From Caryophanales bacterium UBA6768 (GTDB taxonomy: Bacteria > Bacillota > Bacilli > Bacillales_D > Amphibacillaceae), in assembly GCA_002453315.1 (NCBI GenBank), contig DKGO01000233.1:1-23882 (forward strand): a stretch of DNA of 23,882 bases, in the 5' to 3' direction. Below the pieces are notes generated by a model, which saw nothing but the letters and a program-made list of their open reading frames with translations, made no database searches and was not told the origin of the DNA. Of the stretch, positions 6,649 to 14,458 are shown piece by piece (the stretch's first letter is position 1; the number at the start of each line of letters is the position of its first letter). A program made the translations under genes and the position numbers.

Positions 6649-8799
6649 ATGAATAAAAACAAATTTTTTATGATTGGTGTGGGGCTTTTACTACTATTTT
6701 TGTTGGCTAGTTGCCTTGCTAAAGAGGCAGACAAGTCTGACGACCCCGATAAATCAGAGGTAGTAAATAGCGATTCTACTGATGACACCGACACCTTGGA
6801 GGTTGAAAAAGTAATTGTCGGGACAATGGAAAACGTGAAAGGCGATGTCCTAGTACTGGATGGGAATGGTAGTGGTATTGACGGGGCCGATGGCATGGAA
6901 ATTGCCCAAGGTTGGGCTGTCAAAACGGGAAAAGATTCATCAGCATCAATAGAGTTTTCGTCAGATATGGTGGCATATGTTGGGGAAAATGCACATATAA
7001 CTGTTGAGGAAACGGATGACAGCACTCAAATTTTGCTTACTCAGCATGCTGGGTTTATTTATCATGCCGGTCATCATGACAATTACCTTGTACAAACGGA
7101 TTCTGCTGAAGTATCACCTGTGGGAACGCATTTCATGGTAGGGATAGACCCTCAAACTGGGGAAACTGCTATATTTGTTACGGCGGGAATTGTTTCCGCA
7201 AGAAATAACGAATCATCAGGTCAATCAGATGACCATGAAGGCCGTTTTGATATTTACCCTAACCAGTCGGCAAACACTTTTCCACCTAATGATGAGGATG
7301 ACCCAACTAACGGGCCACCAATAAGTGTTATTGATTTAGAACAGTTAGTAAATGATATGGATGCCTCAATCATTGAGGCCTTACTCAGAAATAAAAATAA
7401 AATAGAAACGGAAAACGAGGCACTAATACAATCTATTCGAAATCAACTCGCTGAAGGAAATCCCCCACCCGGATTATCTGACATGTCTGAGAATGATCTC
7501 AATAATTTAAGAAATAATTTGGAGACCATCATTGCTGACATTGTCAATCAAGCTATTCAGCGCTCAATTATGTCAGAGGAAGAAGTTAGACAAATAATAG
7601 AGCAAATCAACCAATCCTCACCGGAAAGGCGTGACCTAGATGATTTTTTAGCTGACCTAGATGCAAGACAAGGGAGAGGTGCGTTGGAAGAGCAAAGAAG
7701 ATTAGAACAACTAAGGGCTGAGCAACAAAGAAGAGCAGAACAAGCCCAGAACCAGCGGGATCGTCAAGCAGAATTGTCGGCGCAAATAGAACAACAAAAA
7801 GCGGAACGGCAAAGAGCGGAACAGCAAAGGGCGGCAAGGGAACGAGCGGATGCCATTGAAAGGCAACGTCAACTTGAGGCACAAAGACAATTGCTAGCAC
7901 ATAGGGGAGCAGGTCCGAGTGATGTGATCCTAAATAAGTTAAGTTACATGGGAAATAAAATTAGTGGAAATATCGATATTGGTAGAGCAAAAGACGAGAA
8001 ATATATGTCGGAATATATTTTATACTGGGTTAATGATCAAAAAGACAAATTGAAAAAACTCGGTACTGTTAATAAGGAAAAAAGGGATTTAACATATTCC
8101 CTAGGGGTGGATGCTAACATACCAAAAGGGGCAACTGGAATTTTAGCGTTGGCTGCTAATAAAGAGAATGAATCGAAAGAAACAGCCTATCAACAACTAT
8201 CTAAAATAAGTGGCAATATTTCCTTTTCAAAGCCAAGTGTCGGTGATGATTTAAAGTTTGTCATAAGAGTGACGCCAAAAGGTAATTCAGATAAACCTTT
8301 TGTTAAATTAATTGACTTGGTGGAAGGTAAGAAAACGTATGATTATGAAATATTAGCCAGCCCAGGAAAATATGATTTAGAATATGGATTTGTGCACGGG
8401 TCCATGACCGGTGGAGATGAAGGGGAAATTTATTTTAGTAAGAATAAACAAATTACTGTTGATAGAAACAAAAAGTTTGATATCGGGTATGAAGTGGTAA
8501 ATATGAGGACCATGGGAAATGAGGAAATCCCTACCTATATTGATATTATGGGGGATGACTTTCACAATTTCAATGATGATGAAGATGGTCAAATTTGTAC
8601 ATTTGGATTAGGACCAGAATGGAAAAATCCATTTAACTGCGTTGCAAATAAGAACTTTTTTGAGCAGTGGTTCGAAACTTTTCATGCAAATATATCTGAT
8701 GATCATAAATACTACGTCTTCTATCGTTTATCTGATAAAGATGCGTTTGATGGAAAAATAGTCTTCCTTACTTTCGAGGATATCCCTAATCCAGAATAA
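6649..8799 (+). CDS. FecR-domain lipoprotein with coiled coil (716 aa)
   Basis: The N-terminus is a lipoprotein signal: KNK, a hydrophobic stretch, then LLASC with the lipid-carrying Cys at residue 22, so it is anchored on the outer face of the membrane. An acidic linker follows. Residues about 56-190 fit a FecR domain (EKVIVGTMENVKGDVLVLDG..., GWAVKTGKDSSASIEF, SPVGTHFMVGIDPQTGETAIFVTAGIVS). Residues about 230-330 are helical. Residues about 335-425 are extremely Arg/Gln/Glu/Ala-rich (e.g. EEQRRLEQLRAEQQRRAEQA) and should form a long coiled coil. The last 280 residues are beta-rich with no family I can name. One stretch (YILYWVNDQKDKLKKLG...IPKGATGILALA) recalls a module seen in Bacillus surface proteins. 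RBS AAGGAG precedes ATG 6649. It is the only plus-strand gene between mbl and spoIIID. No ECF sigma factor gene lies beside it. Confidence 0.85.
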   Translation: MNKNKFFMIGVGLLLLFLLASCLAKEADKSDDPDKSEVVNSDSTDDTDTLEVEKVIVGTMENVKGDVLVLDGNGSGIDGADGMEIAQGWAVKTGKDSSASIEFSSDMVAYVGENAHITVEETDDSTQILLTQHAGFIYHAGHHDNYLVQTDSAEVSPVGTHFMVGIDPQTGETAIFVTAGIVSARNNESSGQSDDHEGRFDIYPNQSANTFPPNDEDDPTNGPPISVIDLEQLVNDMDASIIEALLRNKNKIETENEALIQSIRNQLAEGNPPPGLSDMSENDLNNLRNNLETIIADIVNQAIQRSIMSEEEVRQIIEQINQSSPERRDLDDFLADLDARQGRGALEEQRRLEQLRAEQQRRAEQAQNQRDRQAELSAQIEQQKAERQRAEQQRAARERADAIERQRQLEAQRQLLAHRGAGPSDVILNKLSYMGNKISGNIDIGRAKDEKYMSEYILYWVNDQKDKLKKLGTVNKEKRDLTYSLGVDANIPKGATGILALAANKENESKETAYQQLSKISGNISFSKPSVGDDLKFVIRVTPKGNSDKPFVKLIDLVEGKKTYDYEILASPGKYDLEYGFVHGSMTGGDEGEIYFSKNKQITVDRNKKFDIGYEVVNMRTMGNEEIPTYIDIMGDDFHNFNDDEDGQICTFGLGPEWKNPFNCVANKNFFEQWFETFHANISDDHKYYVFYRLSDKDAFDGKIVFLTFEDIPNPE

Positions 8800-8802
8800 A
8801 CA

Positions 8803-8846
8803 CCAAAACCGTGGTTGACTTTCTTTAAAGTTTTCCACGGTTTTTC
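8803..8846 (+). terminator. Terminator of the lipoprotein gene
   Basis: AAAACCGTGG (8805-8814) pairs perfectly with CCACGGTTTT (8835-8844), with further ACTTT/AAAGT pairing inside and a T run at the end. It starts a few bases after the stop codon at 8799. Confidence 0.85.
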
Positions 8847-8996
8847 AATAAAATTCCACATTCATTTTCATTTTATTATTGGAAAAATCAATTGAAAGAG
8901 CAACATCAATCGCAATCAATCCAACCCGTATTAGTTCCCACTGGTAAAAACGAGTGAGTATGGAAATAATAACCACATACAATCGAAACTAAATCG

Positions 8997-9016
8997 GTTT
9001 TTACGTACGTAAAAAC
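8997..9016. repeat. 20-bp perfect palindrome in the convergent gap
   Basis: GTTTTTACGTACGTAAAAAC reads the same on both strands with no central spacer. It lies between two converging genes (stops at 8799 and 9115). The gap 8800-9114 otherwise holds only the lipoprotein terminator and a lone copy of the 21-bp repeat near 9083. No T run follows on either strand, so it does not look like a normal terminator. Confidence 0.6.
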
Positions 9017-9082
9017 TACCCTATAAGAATTTATTTAATTACGCAAAATATGGTTTAGATGCTTTAATAATTGACATTTCAC

Positions 9083-9103
9083 CGCTCATAAACTGGATTT
9101 AAA
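9083..9103 (+). repeat. Solitary copy of the 21-bp repeat unit
   Basis: CGCTCATAAACTGGATTTAAA matches the array unit at 3898-4357 in its constant ten bases (CGCTCATAAA) and in the TGGATTTA-like tail, and is preceded by the same AC. It lies twelve bases beyond the oxidoreductase stop codon. Confidence 0.55.
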
Positions 9104-9114
9104 CATCCCACGGC

Positions 9115-10116
9115 TTACAAGACCACTTCCTCTCCCGTGTTCAATGATTCCTCAATCGCCTCCAAAATCTCCATCGTGTAGATGACATCATCCAGCGGAA
9201 TAATCGTATTTTCTTTCCGACCTCTGATACAATCCACAAAATAGGCTAATTCATTAGCAAAGGCATCACCATCATTGACTTGAACCACTTCAGCCCCCGC
9301 TTCATCATAATATACAAATTTTGTCTGACCATCATCGACACTTTCTATATTTTCCCCTGCTTCAACCCGAAAATCAACCGTCCCACGTTCCCCTAGCAAC
9401 CTTAATGACATCGTAAACGGGAACGAGACAGGCATTCGGTGGGATGCTTCCACAAATGCTGTTGCCCCATTTTCAAAGCGCAATGTTGTCATGACATGCT
9501 CCCAGGCCCCATCGTTATTTTTGTGGCCGACGGCATAGACGGTGGCAACTTCCCCTTGTAAATAGGTCATAAAATCAATATCATGAATATGTAAGTCAAA
9601 CAATGCCCCACCACTTTTGTGCGGATCCTGAAACCATTCACTCCATGTCGGCTTTTGCCCTAAACGTACGGCATGGACAATTTTCACATTGCTGTGTCCC
9701 ATGACTTCTTTTATTTTCACATACTCGGGCCAAAAACGTAATACATGGCCAACATACAATTGAACGCCAGATTCCATCACTTCAGCCATCATTCGCCTGG
9801 CTGATTCCACTGATAACGATAACGGTTTTTCACAAAAAATATGTTTGCCTGCCCGAGCGGCATCTATGACAAATTTTTCATGTAAGTAGGTTGGAAGACA
9901 AATGTCGATGACATCGATTTCTTCATCATGTAATAACTTTTCATATGTTTCCACAAACGTGATATCATGCTCCCGGGCAAATTCCTGAACATCCTCATCC
10001 ACTCGACTAACATCCCGCACATAAATAGATTTCACCCGACAGCCTTCAATTTGCCTGTACGCTTTTAGATGAGTTTTTCCAATAAATCCTAACCCGACTA
10101 AGCCAACAGTGACCAT
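9115..10116 (-). CDS. Gfo/Idh/MocA family NAD(P)-dependent oxidoreductase
   Basis: 334 residues. The N-terminal Rossmann fold is clear: VTVGLVGLGFIGKTHLKAY at the start, then the conserved CEKPLSLSVESARRM with the EKP catalytic Lys. The C-terminal sugar-dehydrogenase half has GHVLRFWPEYVKI, GGALFDLHIHDIDFM and an RGRKENTIIP-type tail. Family members oxidise or reduce sugars, inositols and related cyclic polyols; the substrate cannot be read from the sequence. Start: the open frame runs ten codons further upstream from a TTG (10146) that would overlap ddl, but ATG 10116 has GGTGGTGAT upstream and sits 20 bases after the ddl stop. It therefore forms an operon with ddl. The pairing is unusual, because nothing in the family ties it to D-Ala metabolism. 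Confidence 0.9.
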   Translation of the reverse strand: MVTVGLVGLGFIGKTHLKAYRQIEGCRVKSIYVRDVSRVDEDVQEFAREHDITFVETYEKLLHDEEIDVIDICLPTYLHEKFVIDAARAGKHIFCEKPLSLSVESARRMMAEVMESGVQLYVGHVLRFWPEYVKIKEVMGHSNVKIVHAVRLGQKPTWSEWFQDPHKSGGALFDLHIHDIDFMTYLQGEVATVYAVGHKNNDGAWEHVMTTLRFENGATAFVEASHRMPVSFPFTMSLRLLGERGTVDFRVEAGENIESVDDGQTKFVYYDEAGAEVVQVNDGDAFANELAYFVDCIRGRKENTIIPLDDVIYTMEILEAIEESLNTGEEVVL

Positions 10117-10136
10117 TCTCAAATCACCACCAAATT

Positions 10137-11237
10137 TTATTCCCAAACGGAACTTTTCAGCTGACTATCCCGTTCATGTCGTTCGATGGCAAGCTCGATT
10201 AACTGGGTGATTAACTCCGTATATTCGAGCCCACTCACTTCCCACAACTTAGGATACATGCTTATTTTCGTAAATCCGGGAAGGGTGTTGATTTCATTGA
10301 CATACAACTTACCTTCATCGGTTAGGAAAAAATCTACACGTGCCAATCCTTCACATTGTAATGTTTTAAATGCTTCAATTGCTGTTTGTTGCACAAGGTT
10401 AATTTCATCATCTGTTAAATCTGCTGGCACCGCCAAATCAGCACCTTTTTCATCAATATATTTTGATTCATACGAATAAAAAGCCGTATTCGGTAAAACT
10501 TCCCCCGGGAGAGATGCCCGTGGATTTTCATTACCTAAAACGGAACATTCGATTTCACGCCCGTTGATACATTCTTCGATGACTATTTTTTGATCATATT
10601 GAAAAGCATCATCAACGGCAGCGGTAAATTCCGCTTCTGTCTCGACCTTATTGACGCCAACAGAGGAACCTTGATTCGCTGGTTTTATAAACAGTGGTGT
10701 ACCAAGTTCTTGCTCAATGGTTACAAAATCTATTTCAGCACGATGTCGTTTTGAAAATACAACCCCTTTTGCGACGTTAATGCCAGCAATTTTCAGTAGT
10801 TTTTTTGCAATATCTTTATCCATACAAATCGCACTACTAAGTACACTTGGACCAACAAATGGCAAGTCGGTTAAACGCAACATTCCTTGGAGGCTCCCAT
10901 CTTCGCCCAATGTGCCATGAACGATGGGAAAAATGACATCGAGTTGATCTAGGTTTTCCGCTGAATTAGCATGGATCACCGGTGTTTCTTTTGCCCCCGG
11001 AACGACTGCAATTGGGTCAATTGATTGATTTAATTTTATTAATTTTGGATTATCAGCATTGACTAAATAATTTGATTGCTCATTTAATTGCCAACGGCCT
11101 TCTTTGTTAATAGCGATTAAGACGGGGGAAAATTTCTCCTTGTCCATCGCTTCAATAATATTTTTTGCTGACTGCAAGGACACTTCGTGTTCAGCAGATT
11201 TCCCTCCAAATATGATACCGACTTTTAATTTCTCCAT
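10137..11237 (-). CDS. ddl: D-alanine--D-alanine ligase
   Basis: 366 residues. Makes the D-Ala-D-Ala dipeptide for peptidoglycan using ATP. ATP-grasp signatures are complete: GIIFGGKSAEHEVSL at the N-terminus, FPIVHGTLGEDGSLQGM, IKPANQGSSVGVNKV, the loop YSYESKYID, and the metal site RVDFFLTDEGKLYVNEINTLPG. The Tyr-x-Tyr-Glu-x-Lys-Tyr loop is the D-Ala-D-Ala type; the VanA/VanB depsipeptide ligases differ there. Start: the frame is open 15 codons further up, but ATG 11237 is preceded by AGGAGG at the right distance. In B. subtilis ddl sits elsewhere, next to murF, so its position between mbl and spoIIID is a rearrangement or a second copy. Cotranscribed with the downstream oxidoreductase. Confidence 0.95.
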   Translation of the reverse strand: MEKLKVGIIFGGKSAEHEVSLQSAKNIIEAMDKEKFSPVLIAINKEGRWQLNEQSNYLVNADNPKLIKLNQSIDPIAVVPGAKETPVIHANSAENLDQLDVIFPIVHGTLGEDGSLQGMLRLTDLPFVGPSVLSSAICMDKDIAKKLLKIAGINVAKGVVFSKRHRAEIDFVTIEQELGTPLFIKPANQGSSVGVNKVETEAEFTAAVDDAFQYDQKIVIEECINGREIECSVLGNENPRASLPGEVLPNTAFYSYESKYIDEKGADLAVPADLTDDEINLVQQTAIEAFKTLQCEGLARVDFFLTDEGKLYVNEINTLPGFTKISMYPKLWEVSGLEYTELITQLIELAIERHERDSQLKSSVWE

Positions 11238-11388
11238 TTGGGTTCCTCCTAATACTTTGTAAAAAATTTGTTTTAATTTCATTCCAAATTAGAAATAGTA
11301 TTAATCCTATAATGCTGTAATCATTTAGTGAAAATGACAAAATGGATAATTTCATTCAGTTTTTATCGTATGAAAGTTAATTCAATGG

Positions 11389-11511
11389 TTTCCTACTACC
11401 AGTTAATGTCGCCACTAAGGGTACAGACATCACGAAAGATTTTCCTACTACCAGTTAATGCCGCACTAAGAATGTTATCATCAGGCAAGATTTCCCCACC
11501 AAAAGCCACCC
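11389..11511. repeat. 52-bp direct repeat, two copies plus a degenerate third
   Basis: TTTCCTACTACCAGTTAATG occurs at 11389-11408 and again at 11441-11460. It is followed each time by (T/C)CGC(C)ACTAAG and a segment ending ATCA-G--AAGAT. A degraded third copy begins TTCCCCACC at 11492. A related AAGATTCCCTAC start recurs at about 11715, inside the next repeat zone. Confidence 0.7.
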
Positions 11512-11595
11512 TTTAGTATTTTAATTGGAATTTTACCTATTCATAGTTTATCATATCGACGTAAAAACGACTATTCACATTTAAATTAATTCACT

Positions 11596-11623
11596 AAAAA
11601 TTCCCTCCGTGCGAAACGAAGGG
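11596..11623 (-). terminator. Candidate terminator downstream of spoIIID
   Basis: CCCTCCGT (11603-11610) pairs with ACGAAGGG (11616-11623) with one mismatch. On the minus strand the stem is followed by AATTTTTAG. It lies 170 bases beyond the spoIIID stop, within a family of similar TTCCC...GGGG segments. Confidence 0.45.
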
Positions 11624-11795
11624 GGACTAATTCTTTATTCGATCCTATCACACTTCCCTACAAACGAAGGGGTGGAATTCTATTAATCGTCACCATCTGA
11701 ATCATCTGATAAACAAGATTCCCTACAAATAACCATTCAATACTACTACGCTTCCCCACGCTAAAAGGGGTCAGATTTTCTGAATCGAATCAACT

Positions 11796-12056
11796 CTATT
11801 TATTTTGTCGTTCTAGTTTGTACTTCTGGCGTGTCGCTTCCCCCCCTCGTAAATGACGAATCGATTTGTGATAGTCAAGAATTTCTTTTACTTCTTTCGC
11901 AAGCGTTGCGTTTATCTCTGGTAAACGCTCAGTTAAATCTTTATGAACTGTGCTTTTTGAGACACCAAAATCTTTCGCTATCATGCGGACGGTTTTTCTC
12001 GTACTAACGACATAGTTTCCGATCCTGATAGTCCTTTCTTTGATGTAATCATGCAC
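11796..12056 (-). CDS. spoIIID: Mother-cell sporulation regulator SpoIIID
   Basis: 86 residues, close to the 93 of B. subtilis. Nearly identical in its core: MHDYIKERTIRIGNYVVSTR, then the helix-turn-helix KTVRMIAKDFGVSKSTVHKDL (about residues 22-42), then the C-terminal basic helix NEVKEILDYHKSIRHLRGG-like region that contacts adjacent DNA. It is a small transcription factor that activates and represses many sigma-E and sigma-K genes in the mother cell. Start: ATG 12056 with AAGGGGAGG upstream. In B. subtilis spoIIID lies directly before mbl; here a 5.5-kb insert intervenes. The C-terminal tail is shorter than in B. subtilis and ends KLERQNK. Confidence 0.97.
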   Translation of the reverse strand: MHDYIKERTIRIGNYVVSTRKTVRMIAKDFGVSKSTVHKDLTERLPEINATLAKEVKEILDYHKSIRHLRGGEATRQKYKLERQNK

Positions 12057-12491
12057 ATCGTTCGCCTCCCCTTAAGTTGATTTCCGAGGTGATAAGTGGG
12101 ACAGGGTGTGGCGTTCTCATATTCCGAAATGTTTGTCTTTTTATGATCATGCTTTTCGTTTTAGTATAAAATCTATCATGTATCCCTCATCTACTTGTCA
12201 ACAAGTTTCGTTTGCTAGTATCTATCTAGATGATCCTCTGGAAAATTTTCGTTGGCTATAGCAACAACTTAAATTGTATAAGCAAAATTCACATTTCGCG
12301 ATTATTAAATTTTAAAAAAGATTCCTACGATAAAATGATCCAGCTTTAGACAAATGTAATGAATTAAAATTTTTCCTCCAATTTCTAAGCACCTCAGATG
12401 TGATTCAATTACCCATTCATCTAAGTTTATTATTTGCACCATTAAATTATGAATATTTTGTCATTTAAATCATCCAGGCTTAATTATGAGC
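12057..12491. other. Intergenic region upstream of spoIIID
   Basis: About 435 AT-rich bases without a credible gene. A 14-base inverted repeat, ACTTGT-CA-ACAAGT, lies at 12193-12206. On the minus strand it overlaps a TTGACA hexamer, but no convincing -10 stands 16-18 bases on. A TATACT-like and a CATAAAAA stretch around 12130-12175 could be part of a sigma-E promoter, which would be expected for spoIIID. I cannot fix it. Confidence 0.35.
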
Positions 12492-12518
12492 AAAAAAATA
12501 GCCCCTTTCAAGGGCTAA
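12490..12518 (-). terminator. Terminator of spoIIQ
   Basis: On the minus strand TAGCCCTT, a short loop and AGGGGCTA form a hairpin (12499-12517) followed by seven T. It lies about 35 bases after the spoIIQ stop. Confidence 0.85.
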
Positions 12519-12551
12519 TAAACCGTATTAATTTTTGCATAGAGCTATAAA

Positions 12552-13418
12552 TCAGTCTTCCTCATTTCCATCCTTTTCATCGAATGGATTCGGATTTGGG
12601 ACTGGTTTATCCTGCTTCGGCTTGTCTGATTCCCCGTCTTCATCTTCATCGTCAGCTGATTTTTTGTCATCATCTGAGTCTGAATCTTCACCTTCATCTG
12701 GTTCAGATGGGACAGTTTCACCATCAAACTGCTCTAGCATAGCAACTGATTTGTTGAAGAAATCCTCTGGATTTACTTCTGTGTCGCCTTTACGCATTTC
12801 AAAATGGACGTGAATACCATTTTCCTGGCCAAACAGGCTCTTCCCAGCTGTTCCTATTTTGGCACCTTGTTTTAATTTTGTTCCGACGGTTACATCGACA
12901 TCATCTAGACTAGCATAATACGTCGTAATGTCTTTGCCATGCTCCATGACAACTACATTTCCATTTAATGGGTCTGGCTTCACTTCCTTAACCGTACCAC
13001 TTAATGATGCAACAACATCGAACGTTTCACCATCCACTGTTGCAATATCGATCCCTTTACTTTGATAATAGCGATCATTGTAAAGGATGAGTCCGTCCTC
13101 TTTGTCTGCCTCGTCTGCATCGTAATCGAAAAATTTAGTGACTATTTCTGTTTGCACGTTATCTGCTACAGGCATTTTAATTGTTTCTTTTTGCTGAATG
13201 ACGGCTTCAATTTCATCTTCAAATGGATCATCTTGCAAATTATCTGCTTGATTGAACTCTTCCATTCCTTCTGATAGTTTACGTTCTATACTTTGATACC
13301 ATAAAACTGCTGTAAGAAGAAAAGCGGCTAACATAATATATAATGCTGGGAAAATCCACTTCTTCCTAAAAATTCGAGTCCATCTGTTTTTGGATTCGTT
13401 TGGAAAGTTTCCTTTCAT
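12552..13418 (-). CDS. spoIIQ: Stage II sporulation protein Q (degenerate LytM/M23 domain)
   Basis: 288 residues. Forespore membrane protein that pairs with SpoIIIAH across the intermembrane space to form the engulfment channel. A basic cytoplasmic N-terminus is followed by one membrane helix (about residues 22-40) and a helical linker. The LytM/M23 fold (about residues 95-222) follows, with the motifs YQSKGIDIA and GIHVHFEMRKG. The first zinc-ligand His of active M23 peptidases is replaced by Ser120, while Asp124 and His203/His205 remain. The same kind of loss is known in B. subtilis SpoIIQ, which is inactive as a peptidase. The last 50 residues form a very acidic Asp/Glu/Ser tail plus a Pro/Asn segment, probably disordered. 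Start: ATG 13418 preceded by GAGGTGAT. It ends at a strong terminator. Confidence 0.95.
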   Translation of the reverse strand: MKGNFPNESKNRWTRIFRKKWIFPALYIMLAAFLLTAVLWYQSIERKLSEGMEEFNQADNLQDDPFEDEIEAVIQQKETIKMPVADNVQTEIVTKFFDYDADEADKEDGLILYNDRYYQSKGIDIATVDGETFDVVASLSGTVKEVKPDPLNGNVVVMEHGKDITTYYASLDDVDVTVGTKLKQGAKIGTAGKSLFGQENGIHVHFEMRKGDTEVNPEDFFNKSVAMLEQFDGETVPSEPDEGEDSDSDDDKKSADDEDEDGESDKPKQDKPVPNPNPFDEKDGNEED

Positions 13419-13569
13419 TTGTTCATCACCTCATTTGCCATTGTGAACAAACAATTGGAAAAATATACATGTTAGTAGCGTTTTATCTTAATTTACGCCG
13501 TGGAATCCGCTTTTTCACAATTTTTCCCCTTAAATGGTCGAAGAAATCTTGACCTTGCACCAATAAAAT

Positions 13570-13980
13570 TTAATCACCTTTTTCCAAATAGGCATTCATA
13601 GACTTTGCTTGTAATGTATAAAATAAGTAGGCACCTAACCAAAAAATCGCATAGACGACCGTAAACAATAAGACGCCAAGTCCTATATACAATGGAGTAA
13701 ACGGAATCCATCCTACCGGAATGGCAATACAGTAGTAAATCAATAGGGATAGACAATAATGGATCAGCGTTTTTTTCAATGGACTCCAAAGATGACTTTC
13801 TAAAATAAATGATGAGAGGCCAAAGTAAACACCGATGATGAGGCTCCCAAGCATATTCGTCCATATTTCATTGACAGTTGCTTCAACAGTTAACAGTTTC
13901 ATAATGGTTAGTGCGATAAAAGTGGCTATTCCACTAAAGGCGATGCCAATCATGCTCCTTTTCAAAATTTCACCCATCAT
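13570..13980 (-). CDS. DUF3021 family four-helix membrane protein
   Basis: 136 residues with four hydrophobic helices (about residues 10-28, 38-60, 70-92 and 98-125) and short loops, the layout of the DUF3021 family. Such proteins are typically encoded directly after a LytTR-domain DNA-binding protein. In streptococcal LytTR regulatory systems (HdrRM, BrsRM types) the membrane partner holds the regulator inactive. Here the start (ATG 13980, with a second in-frame ATG next to it) overlaps the end of the LytTR gene by 11 bases, so the two are translationally coupled and very likely work together. The partner role is inferred from this arrangement. Confidence 0.8.
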   Translation of the reverse strand: MMGEILKRSMIGIAFSGIATFIALTIMKLLTVEATVNEIWTNMLGSLIIGVYFGLSSFILESHLWSPLKKTLIHYCLSLLIYYCIAIPVGWIPFTPLYIGLGVLLFTVVYAIFWLGAYLFYTLQAKSMNAYLEKGD

Positions 13981-14431
13981 TGCTTTGACCTCCTATTTGT
14001 AAAAGTTCCTTCACTTTTTTCACAAAATTTCTTGTAATGTATTCCTTGTTGCCTGAGTGGAAGTACACACAAAGGTTGCCGTTAAAAGATAACTCAAATC
14101 GCTGAATATTGGTTAAATTCCCAATGACTGATTTAGAAAATCTCGTAAACCGATATGGGGATAATATTTCTTCAATTTCGTATAGTTTCATTTTTACTTC
14201 TATTTTCCTTTGATTAACGGCTGCATAGGTTTTTCTATTTTCCGCGAACACATAATCAATATCCTTTGGTTCTAACAAGATGGTTTGATCTTCATCCACA
14301 CCAAATATACGGGCAACCTCACGTTTTTTGATGAATTGAACAATCTCTTCCAATTGCTCTGTCCATTCCCCAGTTTTAATGGTAATGGAAGTTTCCTTAA
14401 TTTGATCATCGATTGAAATAGTTACTTTCAA
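13970..14431 (-). CDS. LytTR-domain transcriptional regulator
   Basis: 153 residues. The N-terminal 40 residues are a small beta/alpha segment, not a receiver domain: there is no phospho-Asp pattern. Residues about 45-145 are a LytTR DNA-binding domain: FGVDEDQTILLEPKDIDYVFAE..., KLYEIEEILSPYRFTRFSKS, IGNLTNIQRFELSFNGNLCV and ITRNFVKKVKELL. Starts at TTG 14431-14429 with AGGGGGGA upstream. It follows the ABC permease by 27 bases and overlaps the DUF3021 gene, forming a four-gene operon. The likely role is to control this operon in response to a signal sensed by the DUF3021 protein. Stand-alone LytTR proteins with a membrane partner form the so-called LytTR regulatory systems. Confidence 0.87.
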   Translation of the reverse strand: MKVTISIDDQIKETSITIKTGEWTEQLEEIVQFIKKREVARIFGVDEDQTILLEPKDIDYVFAENRKTYAAVNQRKIEVKMKLYEIEEILSPYRFTRFSKSVIGNLTNIQRFELSFNGNLCVYFHSGNKEYITRNFVKKVKELLQIGGQSNDG

Positions 14432-14458
14432 CGGCGTCCCCCCTCTGTTAAATCACCA

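Larger units (their letters stand above)
11238..11795. other. 558-base gap between ddl and spoIIID, rich in degenerate repeats
   Basis: No credible gene. On the minus strand TTTTCA, 17 bases, TATAGG (around 11300-11332) is a weak promoter candidate for ddl. The rest is a 52-bp direct repeat (11389-11491) and a set of TTCCC(T/C)-led, GGGG-closing segments (11601-11780), one of which may end spoIIID transcription. Confidence 0.5.

Noticed and set aside
10137..11237. Vancomycin-resistance type ligase
   Set aside because: The loop YSYESKYID is of the D-Ala-D-Ala type, and no vanH, vanX or vanR/S neighbours exist.
11602..11770. T-box or other riboswitch upstream of ddl
   Set aside because: The hairpins belong to a repeated TTCCC...GGGG series. 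No T-box core, specifier loop or antiterminator/terminator pair ahead of ddl could be found.
12490..13418. Active M23 endopeptidase
   Set aside because: The first His ligand of the zinc site is replaced by Ser120, as in known SpoIIQ, so it is an engulfment channel protein rather than a hydrolase.
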